64,000 nucleotides of DNA, taken from Cryptomeria japonica (taxonomy: Eukaryota; Streptophyta; Pinopsida; Cupressales; Cupressaceae). Positions 46,561-59,700 of this stretch are shown in pieces. Positions within the stretch are counted from its first letter, which is position 1. The number at the start of each line of letters is the position of its first letter. The notes beneath the pieces were generated by a model. It was not told the origin of the DNA. It did no database searches and saw only the letters and a program-made list of their open reading frames with translations. The stretch spans positions 211,064,744 to 211,128,743 of the forward strand of contig NC_081411.1 of the NCBI RefSeq assembly GCF_030272615.1. Reading direction: 5' to 3'. The position numbers and the translations under genes are program-made.

Positions 46561-47780
46561 GGACATTAACACTTTCAATGATCTTGTTATTCTGGTTGTT
46601 GTAGCACTTGTAGGCTTTTCTCTTGGTGGAGTAACCAAGAAATATGCCTTCATCACTTTTGGCATCAAACTTTCCAATATAAACACTTCTTTTAATAAAA
46701 CATCTGCTATCAAAAATTTTAAAGTAACTAACATTTAGTGATCTAGCATACTAGTATTCATAGGGTGTTTTGTCCTTACCTCTTTAGACCAGTATCTAGT
46801 TCATTGTATAAATAGTTGTGCTAATAGCTTCTCTCCAAAATATCTTAGCTACACCTCCTTGGATTAACATAGTCCTAGAAGCTTCAACCATTGCCTGATT
46901 GTTCCTTTTTGCAATACCATTCTATTGTGGTGTCCTTGGTGTAGATAGTTGCCTCTTGATCCCATTGTTTTCATAGTATCCAGTGAATTCCTTTGAAGTA
47001 AATTCACCACCTTGATTAGTTCTTAAACATTTTAGCTTCCTTCCACTTTCATTTTCAACCAAGGCTTTGAATGTTTTAAATTTTTTGAATACTTATGTTT
47101 TGTCTTTCAAGAATGTGACCCACATCATTCTTGAGCAGTCATCGGTAAATATCATGAAGTATCGATCTCCTTGAATACTTCTAGTCTTCATTAGTCCATA
47201 TAGGTAGTATGAACCAAATCTAGCAAATGTTCAGGTGAGAAATATTTTCTCTTGAAGGTTGAGGTTGTCATTTTCCATAATTGACATTCCTTGCACAAAG
47301 CATTCATTGGTTTGTCCAACTGTGGCAATCCTCTTACTGATTTTGACTTGTTGACTCTTACATTGTTGTAAAAATTAACATGGCAAAACCTCTGATGCCA
47401 AATTCAACTATCTTCTACTTTTTCAATCAAACAACTATTTATTTTAGAGTTTAAGTGAAATAGGTTACCTTTGGTTTGTTTTCCTGTTGCAATCAGATCA
47501 CCTTTGCTTCCAAAGATCTTGCAAACTCCATTCTTAAATTCTAATGGGTAACCTTTGTCATTGAGTTTAGAAACACTCAAAAGATTATGTTTTAGACCTT
47601 CAACCTAGTAGACATCATCTACACTACTCTTACCATTCAGGGAAATGGATCCTTTGCCTTTGACCATGCAGGGAGATTTAATCCCAAATCTGACAACACC
47701 TCCATCAAATTTTTCCAGTTTTATAAACTTGCTCTAGTCCCCGGTCATGTGGTGTGAACAACCACTGCCAATAATCTAGT
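46561..47780 (-). pseudogene. copia integrase region
   Basis: Minus-strand translation in broken frames gives the GIFLGYSTKRKAYKCYN phrase at the C-terminal end. Upstream are the NGIAKRNNQAMVEASRTML helix, the LRTNQGGEFTSKEF-type catalytic block, and the CHLC-type region near 47280-47330 that corresponds to the GAG-pre-integrase/zinc part. Integrase inserts copia cDNA into the chromosome. Numerous stops (mostly TAG or TAA in place of Gln or Trp) are present. Confidence 0.75.
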
Positions 47781-47955
47781 CATCTGAGTTGTCCAAGTGA
47801 GAGACCAATGCCATATGATTTGATATGTCTTCTTTGATAGAAACAAAGACAATGTCCTCATTTGTATCTTCCTCAGATTCTTCATCTGTAATACCTTCAT
47901 CCACTACAATGAGACAATTTATTTTTCCTTTTTCTTTAAACTTCCTATATTTCTC

Positions 47956-48790
47956 TCATTTTTCCTTGTTATCTCCATCAGGATAGTTAGTAGCAATATG
48001 TCCTATCTGGTTACATGCAAAACATTTCAGTGGTAATTTACCTCTATACTTACTAGTACCTCTGGGTAACCGCTTGGCCAACAATTCTTTGAGTTCCATT
48101 AGGCTATCATCATCATCTACCTCTCTGTTGGATCTAGATTCATGACTGCAACTTACATCTCTTTTTTTCCTTACTGGTGGGGCTGATACTGAGGCTTTAA
48201 ATGCAGATTCTGACCTCTGAACACTTCCATCAAAACCATTTAATTTGAATGCAGTCAATTTACCAATGATAGAGTCAAGAGTTACCTTTATCTTGTCAAT
48301 AAATTTGAGTTCTTGAATGTCTTCAACTCTGATAGCGTAGACCGGTAGAAGGGTTCTCAATACCTTGCTAAATATAGTGACATCCTCCATTGTACCTCCA
48401 AGACTTTTGATTTCTCCAATTATCTCCTTGATTCTCTGACCATTCTATTGAATATTTTCATCTTCAACCATTCACATATCATCTTCAACCATTTACATGA
48501 TCATCATTGCCATAGATTTCTTCTAGTTTCTTCCAAACTTCATGTGCAGTCTCCCATCCATGAACATCAACATATTTTGAATCTAACGAGGTACTGAAGA
48601 AGGCTTCCAATGCTTGGTTGTTCTCCTATTTCTCCTTCTTTTGATCATTTGTCAAAGTTCCACTAGGCAAGTTATACTTAGTAACAACATGATTCCATTA
48701 CTGAATTCCTAAGCTCTTGATGTAAATCTTCATCCTATCAGTCCAGATTTTGTAGTTATCTCTATTGAACTATGGATCCTCTCTCTTCAT
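47956..48790 (-). pseudogene. copia gag with damaged zinc knuckle
   Basis: From about 48790 the minus strand reads the gag N-terminal region (NYKIW, ALEAFFSTSLDSKYVDV, VWKKLEEIYG). The frame is open from 48390 to 47956. The zinc knuckle is C-x2-C-x4-H-x4-Y (CFACNQIGH..TNY), with the final Cys changed to Tyr by a single G-to-A step. The element can no longer make a normal nucleocapsid. Confidence 0.82.
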
Positions 48791-48849
48791 CATTTTCTCC
48801 TAGATATTTTCCTCAAGCTATTAGGCTTATACTCAAGAGGACCTGGAAT

Positions 48850-48861
48850 GCTTTGATACCA
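48850..48861 (-). other. copia primer-binding site
   Basis: The minus strand reads TGGTATCAAAGC two bases after the 5' LTR end. This differs by one base from the plant initiator-Met tRNA complement TGGTATCAGAGC used by many copia elements. Confidence 0.88.
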
Positions 48862-48863
48862 AT

Positions 48864-50175
48864 TGATAATATGATGAAACTATAAAGATCTAGTCAACCA
48901 CTAAGAGGGTGGGTGAATCAATAGCTGAAGAATAAACTAAATTTTCACCTAGCATATTTTCATCTTAGAATAAATTCACAAAGTCTACCGGTTTAGTCAC
49001 TTTAACAAATTTGTAGTTGCACTGTTAAACCTTACCGATTGACCTAATACTTTAGTGATATAATGCAATAGATCTTAAACTTAAATATCCTTTAACCAAA
49101 ACCTTAAACCACTTCACTAATACCAATAATAACATATTGCAGATCATTTCCAATCATTTAAATATATCTATGAAGATTTACCAATCATTCATATCAACCA
49201 TACCAAAAACACATCCACAAAACCATTCACCACTTGACATAATGATTTTTCACGTGGAAACCCGAATGGTAAAAACCACGTTGGGGATGAATACCCACGA
49301 GTATTTTTGAACTCTTTTGAAGTTCACCTTGTTAGGAGCCAAGCCTAGTTAGAAGCTTATACAAGAATTTTTTGTTAGGAATAGATTCAGTTAAGGACCA
49401 CCTAGTTAAGGGATTGACTACAAATACCTTGTTAAAGGTAATACCCTATTTAACATAACCTTAGTGAAGGATTTCAAATCCGAGCATTTCAAACTGATGT
49501 AATGGTTAGAGAACAATAGGTTCTTTGACCGATCTGGAAATAACACTTCCTTGCTGAATCAGATCCTTTACCACTCATATCTGCCTTCACATCATTTTAC
49601 AAACACGCCTTTTGGTTCAATAACAATCACTTTCACACTTAATCAAATTTACCAACCACTCTTTCAATCAATCCATCGACCTTATGAACAAATACATTAG
49701 GTCGGTAACTAAACACAAACCCTTAAATTCTCATAGAGATTACAAACACATCGGTTCAATCTTGACCATTGGATTACATTGCAACAACTTTACATTCTTC
49801 TAGCCATCTATAACTACTCTTGGATCATCACATTTTGAATCTTATAACACATCACGAGTTTGTCACTTCATACTATGAATTTGATCTTTCCCAAGATAAG
49901 TGGTTATCTTTACGCGCCAAAACCTTCTAGAAACTCATCATGTGTAACATGCTTTTGTGGCATCTTCATCACCAATCATCATTCAGTCATAAATCATCAC
50001 AACCAATCTCCAAGCTTCATTGGCTAGGATTCTTCTTCTCAACTGGATAGGGTTATCGGTTGATCTTCACTACTTCATTACTGGTTGCTTTACTTCTTCA
50101 TTATCAGTTTCTATTGACATCAATGACAACCTTCCTAATATAATTCTTCAATGAAATCTTCATGCAATGCCAACA
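48864..50175 (-). repeat. copia 5' LTR (1312 bp)
   Basis: This is the direct repeat of 39525-40845. It carries a short extra segment near 48958-48972 and other small indels relative to its partner. Confidence 0.92.
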
Positions 50176-52480
50176 TATTCATATGGTATAACCATAGGGA
50201 AATTATTAAACAAATTTATATTAAAAATTAAGTAACTTAGATCATCCTAGGTATCAGTACATACTTACCTATTGTCTTCATTTATACATATCCAACAACA
50301 ATAAAAATTTGGTAACATCATTGTCTCATAATGATACTATAATATTGTGAAATAGGGTTCACAAGTTTATCTATGCAAACTAGGAGCTAGACCTATTTCC
50401 ACAAGGGTTACATTCTAGGAGAGGGGTGAATCCACTTGGGTCAATCTAAAATTTGATTGAAAAGAACTAAGCACAAGGTGGATTCAAGTCTCTTTATTTG
50501 AGTTGAAAATAAACTTTAATAAATTGAATGAAAGATCTAGGGTTAAAGGTTGACATAAATTAACTTTAAAAAGTAGTTCTATATTTGATATGTAGACATA
50601 ATTACAAATCTAGAATCAAGGATCTAAATGAAACCAATGTCTAAAATATGGGCCTAAAAGTGCAAGATAATTGTGCTTCAGGTGACCTTGTCCTCAAAAT
50701 GTTGGATGTAAGCAAAAAAGTATCTTTACAGTTGATTAGAATATAGTCCTTAACATCCTCCTAAAGTTTCACCAAAAATTTTCTAGACATAGTGTGTGTG
50801 GCAACCTTGTCCTCCACTTTTTACCTCTGCAAAAGTTAATATATGTTTATCTCCATCTACTCTGCCAAATTCTATGATTATAGCTTCTAAACCTATAACC
50901 TACACACTGAAGAATAGAAAACTTTTTCTATATAGGGGTTTTTCTAGGTCAACCCCTAGGTTTGGAATTAACCCTATGGTTGAAATTGAAATAAAATAGA
51001 AGTGCAAAGCATGTCTTTGAAGGGCAGAGGCTAGATCTGAATTGAAATGCTAAAATTAAAATTTTTTATTTTGGTGAGTCTTGCTTTGAAGTCTTCATAA
51101 AAAGGTTAATAATGTCAAGTAGGAATGTAGAATGTCTTTATAATGTCTTGATCTTGGATACCATCTTGAATGCTTGAAATCTGAATACTTGACCTCTCCT
51201 TCACTGCTTTGAAAATAATTGATTTCTTTCTCACTTGAATTGAATCTTTCTCTTGGAAATTTGAATTGGAAACTTATGGAGAGATGTATAAAATGAGGGG
51301 GTAAGACTCTCTTTTATTCCTAACCTCACCAAATGTGTTTGTATTTTTGGGATAGACTGACATGGGAAGCAAATTCCCACTCAAATTTTATGACCATTGT
51401 TGGATACAAAATTGGTCCCCTTTAAGTGGGACAAGGGAACCCATGGTTCCATTGTCCTAGGACAAGAGTGCCTAGGGAATTTTTGTCCAAGGTTAAGGGT
51501 GTCTAGGGCATCCTTGTCTAGCCTATTAGGGTGCATTCAAGACCATTAAACTAGGTAAGCATGAAGATTGAGATTTGAAGCCACTATGAGCAAAATAAAA
51601 CATGGTCAAAACATGGAAGGCTAGACTGCTAAAGTGAGACTTAAGTGAGGATGAAATTGTATATCTATATACAATTTATAATTTGATACATTTACCCACC
51701 ACTTTAGTGAGATTATGAGCCTACATTCATGCACTCGGTAAAGTACAAAATAGAATTGCAAAACTGTCATCAAGATATTATAGAGGAAAGACATACCAAG
51801 CCCCTAGGGAGTTAGGATATTGTCAATCTAATATGAAAAAAATATGAATAACAAATGGAAAGAAGAGAGATCATGACTATGCTGGCCTAGTAAGGATTAT
51901 GCTTACTATGAGTCGAGTAGAAAGTAAAATTTGAATTAAAATATAGGTGCAAAATATTACAAAGCAAAAGGTTAAGTTTTTAAATTAATCTAAATAATGT
52001 CATCATGTGTGATCAAAGTGTACAAACCAAACCTCGTGGTGTATGCACAAAGTGTAACAAAGAAAAGAGTGTATAGCCTCATGTTAAAGAAATTTTGTAT
52101 GCCTTATCGGGAGCAAATTCTTTAAGGTAGCATACATCATTCAAAAGAATAGTATGTTGCAATAATTATTTTTCCCCAAGAAAGAAAAAATCAAGGGCAA
52201 TGGAGCATAATATGAAAGGAGGTCACATAAGGGATTCACTAACTAGGGTCAGTATGAATATTTGATAAATTTTGTATATCAAGTATGATTGCATTGAATT
52301 GACCTCATCCCCAAAAGCTAGTGAAACTATGAGCATTAATGGAAAAAGAGCATATAATATGAGAAACAAGTCTTTTTTGGGTCAACATGGAAGGGTTCAA
52401 ATGGCGAGATCTCAACACTTTGCATCATTCCCAAGTAGACAACACAAAGGCACATTTACAACAAGATAACATTTATGACA
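50176..52480 (+). repeat. segment B, right part
   Basis: Segment B resumes after the copia element. It is collinear with about 34550-36825 of segment A. The similarity ends around 52480, where the A side continues into different sequence. B is therefore truncated at this end, or the A side is extended. Confidence 0.75.
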
Positions 52481-52569
52481 TAACATGAATGTGATATATG
52501 GAAGAATTGAGATACAAATAGAGGAATGTAACAAAGGTATATCAAGTAGCACATCACAAGAGAAGCACG

Positions 52570-54800
52570 TTACATTCAAGAAAACAAACTAAAGAGAATT
52601 AATTACATGTGTTAAGATAGTCTATAAAATCACTCACCTCCCAATATTGTTGAACATCATCTTTTAGTAATAGTGGAAAAGATGCAAAAGGAGCCACAAA
52701 AAGAATAATAGATGGGGATATGATAAGTTTAGAAAAAGGATAATTCTCTAATGATGAGTCACTTTGTTTGTCATTAGGAGATAGGACTAATACTCTTGAA
52801 AATCTAAAATATAGCTCATGATTAATCTCAATAATCTCATGCATATCATCTGAATCATTGGTGTCCATATTGTTAGCATCAAAAACATTATTAGCACCAT
52901 TTCCATCATCCAAATGAATCATAATAGGATCTTTAATGTGTAATAGAAATGAATCATCATTTTCAATAGACAATTTTAACTTTTGATGTGGTTGATGAAG
53001 ATGAAGTTCCTCCCTTACACTAGGAAAAGGTTAGACAAATGGGATCAAGTCAACATTTTGCATCTTAGGATATAAAAGGGTTTGGGAAGAAAGGTTATGA
53101 TCCTTAGCATGATGTCTTTGTCGACATTCTCTCAGACTACAATTTCTCTTAGTTCAGCTTGAAACTTGTAAAGGTTGGGGATCAATCAAGTAGGCTTATT
53201 TTCTTCCATTATAGGGGAAGAAGCAAAATAAACCTCAAAAGGTAGAGGGATTCAGAATGTTGGGAAATTTCCTTTATAGAGTATGGGAGGTGGGAAAGAA
53301 ACATATACGGGAGGAATAGAATGGGTAGGGATAAGTCCAAACCTAGGACGAGGAGGATGAATATCCATGGGTGAAAGATCTTTAGGTTTATTGAAGGCTA
53401 ATATCTTTTTATGTTTGAATTATCCATAAGATAATAAATGGAGATCTTCTTAGAGTTTCAAAGGTTCAAGTTTTTAAGGCCAAAATAAATCTAAGGTAAA
53501 ATTCTCACATCTTGCCACTGAACTTATAAATACTATGATTACTCATGATAATACACTTGTCATGAGGGAAGTTTAAATATTTATGAATGGTAGAAGGGAT
53601 ATATTTAATCGAATTAAGCCAAGGATGGCCCGACTTCATAGAAATTTTGTCAAAGGTAAGGATAATAGAGCTAACATCTAATAACTTAGTTCCAACCTCA
53701 ACAAAAAGAGTGCTAAAACTTGTAGTGGGACAAATAAAGCCATCATGCACCTTAATCATAACATAAAAAAATTCATAAGTATCTTGATAAAATTGTTTAG
53801 TATAAGGATTTTATTCAGTAATAACATTCACCATACATATTGAATTAATGAGAGATCCTCATGAGATATTTCTTTTAAATTTTTGCAATAATTTACATAA
53901 TTAATGGTCCATCGGGTGCATCAATAGTCTCTCTTGAGTGAAAGGTAATGTACGGTTCAAATTTACGCTTGGATTGCTCAATAAGGTTCACAAAACTTGT
54001 GACCTCTACACACATATTGGTAGGAACTATATTAGTTAAATTTTTAGGCTCAATGAAATTGTAGAATGAGAAGGAAAAGGATTGGTAGAGCTTTGCAAGT
54101 TTTGATTGGGAGGTGTCAAGGATTTGTTTCCTTTATCATTGGTACCATCCATGGTTATGGTGTTGAAATCGATAATATCTTGAATCACATGCTTCAACCT
54201 ATAACACCTATTAGTATCATGGACAATTTGATGACAGTATTGGCAAGAGGTTTTAGGATCATAGGCACTTGACAAAAGATTAGAGGTATCTATGGGTGAT
54301 GGGAGGAAGCTTCATCACATTAGAAAATTAATCTAAGCATGATAATGTACAATGATTCAAAAAGATGAGTAAAATTACGATGTGTAAAGATTGACGATAC
54401 AGTAGCCACACTTGAAGTTATAGCTTGTACTTACAGTGTATCAATATGATTGAAAGAGTTGTTATTAAGATCATGATGAAGTTCTTGTTCTATTTTTGAA
54501 GCTTTTGAAATGATTTCTATTGATTATCTTCATTCTTATTAACTAAAGCCATTGATGGAGAGAATTCAAATTGACTCACTTGAAGTTGTTAATTATGAAG
54601 CACTATGCATAAATGTGTGGAGGATTGAAAACCAAAAAATAGAAGCTTATCTTTGTTTTGATTAAGTAAAAACAGGTTTTTGAAAGGAACCCAAACCTTT
54701 TACAAATTAGGAAAAAGAGAGCATTAGAGCTTGAAAGAACCATACCTGATCACTCCAACAACAAAAATTGATCCCACTCAAACAAAAAGGGATCTCAACA
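52570..54800 (-). pseudogene. Ty3/gypsy-like gag and protease remnant
   Basis: At 54275-54036 the minus strand reads SCQYCHQIVHDTNRCYRLKH, a Cys/His cluster with the RCYRLKH.IQD.ID phrase typical of gag C-termini in a widespread plant gypsy group. At 53759-53505 follows a retropepsin-like segment ending SGHPWLNSIKYIPSTIHKYL, which matches the G(Y/H)PWL..(M/I)K.I.S..HKCLKF phrase after the protease in the same group. At 52973-52599 lies the acidic spacer. Frames are separated by stops and shifts. RT and integrase are absent, so the element is cut off where segment B begins. Confidence 0.7.
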
Positions 54801-54875
54801 CACATAACATAAAGAACCACAAAAAGACAGTAAAAGGAAAGCAAAAGGACAACACAAAGACAAAGACCGAGATAG

Positions 54876-56315
54876 CTAGATATTTTTCATGATATCTTTA
54901 GCATGGACCACCATTTGCTTCATGTTGTTTGCAGAGGTCTTCAAATCATCTAGATCTCGTCCCTTGATGTCGCCCTTATTCCTGTTGTTGGCTCTAGTCC
55001 TCTTCTCATGCCCTTTTTTATCCAACTGATCCTTGTCACCCTCTTTATCTTTGATATCAAATCTGTTAATCAAAATGTTCATATTGTCCATTAAGGCTTT
55101 TAGAATCTGGAAGTTCTATTCAGCTATTTTCTTCACTGTAAGTTTCATCCTGTTGACTCTATTTCCTAGATTATTCATAGCAATTTCCAGCCCTTTTACA
55201 TCTTTATTTCCTTCCATCTCCTTAACCTTCTTTTTAGTTTCAATAATTTTTCTCACCATGTTTTCAATGGATTCAGCATTGTTGATTGCCACCCCCAATT
55301 CTTTGACATTTTCAGATAGAGGTTTGTCACCAATCCTGGATTTTTTTATCACATTCATATCCTTCTTTAGGCTACCTATGTCTTTCACCATTATGCTGAC
55401 AGTATCATAGAAACCCTTAATACTCTCATTATCCCCAACATAATCACTAGATTTACCCCTTTTGTCCTCTTGGTCCTCTTTCTGCAGACCTTGAGTATTC
55501 AAATCCTCATTTCTACCCACAACCAGGATATCATCTCCCTCCTTGCCCTGCCCATTATCATTTTTATCCTCCTTTTCCTCCTCATTAGAATGAATCAAAA
55601 TTTGATTAATATCTTTGTTACCTCCCTTGCTGATGTTCTTCTTCCTCTGGGTTTGCTTTCTAGTCCCTTTACCTTTCTTTCTTTTGATGAATTTTCCTTC
55701 GAAGGACTCATCCTTAGAATCTGAGATATCAAAATCCACCACTATTCTCTTTCTCTTCCCCTTGTTCCTCCCCTTTTTTCTTAACTCCTCTGACTCACCT
55801 TCAGTTTCTGAATCGAAGTTAAAACCACTATCCTCACTCTTTGTTTCCTCATCCCTTGCATTTTTACCTCTAATAGGTTTATCAATGCATTTCCTTTTCA
55901 ACAATTTATACACAAGAGCCATAAGACCTTGATGAAGAGCATGGTTGGCCTTGGGGTCTTTCTGTATATCTTTGATTGTATGGTCCATGGAACATGCAAG
56001 ATAATATGGAAGGCTTACCTTTTCACCATGGCAAAAATAGTTGAGCAGCACAAAATGGTGCCTGTAAGCTCTTGTAAATCTCCCATCTAGTGTTATGTGG
56101 GTAATTGTAGCAAAAAAAATGAACCTCCATGGCCTACATATACATTTTGGGGAGTGATAGGAATTGTCGACCTTCACCATTTTCTTCTTCTCGCCATCCA
56201 TGATAGAAAATTTGTCCGCTACCTTATCCGAAATACTATGATCTCTATAGAATTTCATGTCCTTTATCGCCATCCCTATGGCTTTTGCAATAATCTCCAC
56301 ATCCACAATCATCAT
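54876..56315 (-). pseudogene. unrecognised Lys/Glu-rich coiled-coil ORF with one in-frame stop
   Basis: A 399-codon open frame (56315-55119) ends at a TAG (55118-55116). The same frame stays open beyond it to 54876, so one substitution probably split an ancestral frame of ~480 codons. The first ~140 residues are mixed, with a conserved-looking GRFTRAYRHHFVLLNYFCHG block. Residues ~145-290 alternate acidic stretches with basic clusters (KKGRNKGKRKR, KRKKGKGTRKQ) that could act as nuclear localisation signals. The last ~110 plus the post-stop part have heptad-like Leu/Ile/Val spacing. I do not recognise the family. A further open piece (56677-56389) lies upstream in another frame. Its position beside LINE-B and its decay suggest a repeat-borne gene; a host pseudogene is possible. 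Confidence 0.5.
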
Positions 56316-56759
56316 CTAGGTCCCCACCAAAACTTTTCCATTCTTCTAATTCTTAATAAAGTGCTTAGTGACCATTGGGTCTTTACCACTAAGCCTCTCC
56401 ATAAACACACTTAAACCCCCCTCCTATAGAATATCCCAAACCTCTTTGTTCTTCTTCTAGTCCGAACAAGAGGTTGGTTCGAACCTTTTTTGTTCCCTCC
56501 CATTTTTCCTTCACAATCACTAAATTTCCTACTCTCGGCTCTGATTCTTCTTCTTTGGTTTCTATTGTTGCCCTGAAAAACAACCCTGAATTTGTGCCTA
56601 ATTAATATGATAAGACACTTAAATAAATGCTCATCACTACCGTTGTAAGCCTTCATCGAAATAAGTGGAAGAAGCATTTAGAAATTATGATTGATGATGC
56701 CACGTTGCCTCATATGGATACGGTCCAGATCGAACAAGGATCTCACTTCACATGTGAGT

Positions 56760-57206
56760 TCACTCTTACCATTAATAGTAATGATTTCCTCAGTTCGTTA
56801 GGCTAGTTTGGTGGCCCAATCAGCACACGAGTTAGCTTCCCTCTACACGTATGTGAAAACACACATATCAAATGTGTCACTTATTTTATTTGCTGCTTTA
56901 ATTGCATTGTTTATTGACCAAGATGGAAGGAACTCCTTGTTCAAACAATTTATGATATTCAAAGAGTCTCCTTCACACCAGAATTTGGTACAGTTGGCTT
57001 CCTCTTGCTAGAACCATCCCATGATAAGTTGCCATAGCCTTGGCAACATGATTAGTTTGATTTCCTATAGGTATGCATTTAATGATTTTGCATTTTCCCC
57101 ATTCATCCCTTAAGACCACACCACATCCTACATTACCAGGGTTACCCTTTGAAGTGCCATCAAAGCTGATTTTTATCCAACCATTGGGAGGACATTCCCA
57201 TTTCAC
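56760..57206 (-). pseudogene. LINE-B RNase H domain
   Basis: The minus strand reads PPNGWIKISFDGTSKGNPGN, with the first catalytic Asp in the SFDG block, then GCGVVLRDEWG. The expected second acidic residue (usually in an AEA..A helix) is replaced in the KAMATYHGMVLA stretch. The frame stops soon after; a further CEGDS-type block continues in another frame to ~56860. In plant L1 elements this domain removes RNA from the RNA-DNA hybrid. Confidence 0.8.
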
Positions 57207-57329
57207 ACCATCTCTAGGATTAGTCTAAAAGAAATCTCATCCCTTTAATCTCCAATTCTTGAAGATAATTTGACCATCCTTGTCTTGAGGGTTAGCAATA
57301 CCACCTATGATATTAATATTTTCCAATAT

Positions 57330-57760
57330 GTTTCATTTTATTTTCTCAAACACAATTTGAGCCTTAGACACCTTCTCTCTAAACACACTTTCATTTCTCT
57401 CTTTCCATATTCCCCAGCATATATGGGGTAAGGCCAATTTCCATAACAAAATTGTAGACTTATTCCTTGAGGGATGCTGCCAAGAATTAAAAACCTCTTG
57501 AACTGATATTGAAGTGATCCAAACATTTTCCCCAAATATCACCAGAGAAGGGACAATGAAAGAACAGGGGGTTAATGGTCTCCTCATTCTGAATAAAAAG
57601 AAAACAAACACTGGGCATACAAATACCCCTTTTTCTAAGGTTGTCAATAGTTAGAATTTTATCTTAAAGGGTAGTCCAGAAGAAAATATTAATTTTAGGA
57701 ATTAGGCCTTTCACCCAAGCCTTAGCCCAACAAGGACTATCCACTTTAGAAAATTATTGA
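57330..57760 (-). pseudogene. LINE-B zf-RVT (zinc-binding RT-associated) region
   Basis: Broken frames read the C..C (V)ETI.HLF..C phrase and WKLALPHICWGIWKERNESV, followed by FREK. This is the hallmark of the region between RT and RNase H in plant L1 elements (W.L...I.W.IW..RN...F). Two overlapping frames cover it because of a frameshift. Confidence 0.75.
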
Positions 57761-57951
57761 TAATAAAGAGAGGCCACAGTAAATTTACCATTTGTTGTGA
57801 GTTTCTAGATTAATTGATCTTCATCATCCACCACCACCATGGAGTTCAATATTTTGTTCAAACTACCTAGGGAGGGATCAACTTGGGATAAATCCTTCCA
57901 CTATCCATGATTCTAGTAGTCATCCACCATAGAGCCATATTTTTCCTTGCA

Positions 57952-59700
57952 CTAATTCTTAAATCTACTCCAATTAGGACTTTCACTCAACGGGGAGTCG
58001 AGCAACCAAGAGTCTTTCCAGAATTTGATAAGGTTTCCTTTCCCCATCTTCCATTTCACACCTTTGGCAATTAGATCTCTTGTTCTTGAAACATTTTTCC
58101 AGATATTAGATCCAATTGGGATATCTTCCACATTGAGGAAGCTTAGAAGAGTAGGATATTGTCTTTTATACTTGTTGTCCCATATCAGTTTCCATTCTCC
58201 TTGGTTATTATACCCTCTCCAAATCTGCTTGGCCATAAGAAACTCATTCATATCTCTTGTTCTTCTAAGACCCAGACCTCCCTTTCTTATTGGTTTACAA
58301 ACCTTATCCCATGAAATCATATTCATTCTCTTCTTCTCCTCGACCCTTGTCCACAGAAAAGTTCTTTGAATTTTTTCAATAGCCTCTACAAACTTGGCAG
58401 GAATTCTGAAAAGGTTGATGGCATAAAGAGGAATACTTTGAAGGGTAGATTTTAGAAGCCAAACCTTACCAGCTTGGCTTAGAAGAGAACCCTTCCAACT
58501 TGCTAACTTCTTATGGAATTTTTCCATTAGAGCTCCACAAAAAGTATCAGGAGGATCTTGGTGTAAAGGGGGCCCCAAATAGGAAGCAAAAAGACTCTCT
58601 AATTGACACCCCAAAATGTTGCTTATTTTTATCTTTCTTCTTTCCGGAGTATTGATGAAATAAACAAATATTTTAGACCAATTAATAAGTTTCCCAGTAG
58701 AAGACCCATAACTATTCATTACTTTCTTTAAACTCCTAGAATCCTGCACTGAAGCCTTCCCCATAATTATAGAATTATCCACAAACTACTGATGGGAGAA
58801 AACTTGATCCACTGAAGATGGTTTCAACCCACAAAACTCTCCCTTCTCAACCAACTTTCCAATACATCTCCCCTAACATTCTACCATGATAATAAAAATA
58901 ATCAGGGATAGAGGATCTCCTTGTCTAAGTCCCCTTGAGGACTTGTAAAAGGGGGAAGGAGACCCATTGAATAAAATAGAAAAAGAAGCAAAAGAGACTA
59001 ATTGCATAATAAGATTGATACTTCTAGAACAAAAACCAAAAGCCAAAAGAACTTTCATCATAAAATCCCAGTCCACTCTATCATTGGCTTTGGATAAGTC
59101 AAGCTTCAAAAGAAAGCCTTCTTTTTTAGCACTGAATAGAGAATGAATATTTTCATAGACCGAAATTATCGAATCCAAGATTTGTCTTCCAAGGACAAAA
59201 CCACTTTGCTGAGGAGAAATGATAGAAGGAAGCAACTTCAAGATTCTAGAAGTTAGAACCCTAGAGATGATCTTGTACAGAGAGTTGCAAAGGCTTATAG
59301 GTCTGAATAGATCCATGGAATCGGCTCCCATCTTTTTGGGAATAAGGGAAATAAAAGTTCCATTTATCTCTTTCAAAATTCTTCTAGCACCAAAAAACTC
59401 TTTCATAGCTTTGGAAACATCATCTCCAACAATATGCCAGTACATTTGAAAAAAGAACATGGGACAACCATCTGGGCCTGGAGCCTTATTACCTTCAAAG
59501 GAGTTGACAGCTTTTAGAATCTCATCATTGGATGGGATAGCGGTTAGATAGGAGTTTTGATCTGCATCCAGGATAGATGGGATATAATCCATTAGGTTCT
59601 TTTGAGCTTGCAGATCCAAATTTTGATCCTTAGCAAGGAGGTTGGAGAAAAACTCCATGGTAGCCTTCCTCATTGATTCTTCCTCTTCAACAATTCTACC
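57952..59700 (-). pseudogene. LINE-B reverse transcriptase
   Basis: 59673-58873 covers RT blocks 0-4: NKAPGPDGCPMFFFQ, ISLIPKK, FRPISLCNSLYKIISRVL, QSGFVLGRQI and LLKLDLSKANDRVDW, then SRGLRQGDPLS. A short stop-rich gap follows. At 58774-58779 the catalytic block reads FVDN where YADD/FADD is expected, so one of the two essential Asp residues is Asn, and a TAG immediately precedes it. 58782-57952 continues with the thumb region (INLFRIPA.FVEAIEKIQR, KGGLGLRR). The polymerase is dead by both criteria. Confidence 0.9.

Larger units (their letters stand above)
39525..50175 (-). mobile_element. complete-length, inactive Ty1/copia element with nested insertions
   Basis: LTRs of 1.32 and 1.31 kb (39525-40845 and 48864-50175) flank the element; on the minus strand both begin TGTTGGCATT and end ...ATTATCA. 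A primer-binding site (48850-48861), a polypurine tract (40846-40858) and a near-perfect 5-base target duplication (TATTT on the left, TATTC on the right) define the ends. The order on the minus strand is gag, integrase, RT, RNase H, as in copia. It is split twice, by 42359-45337 and by 45634-46433. LTR divergence is visible by eye in every line, so the insertion is old. It sits inside segment B. Confidence 0.93.

Noticed and set aside
55470-55932. Overlapping plus-strand frames of ~100 residues
   Set aside because: They are hydrophobic antisense shadows of the charged coiled-coil frame.
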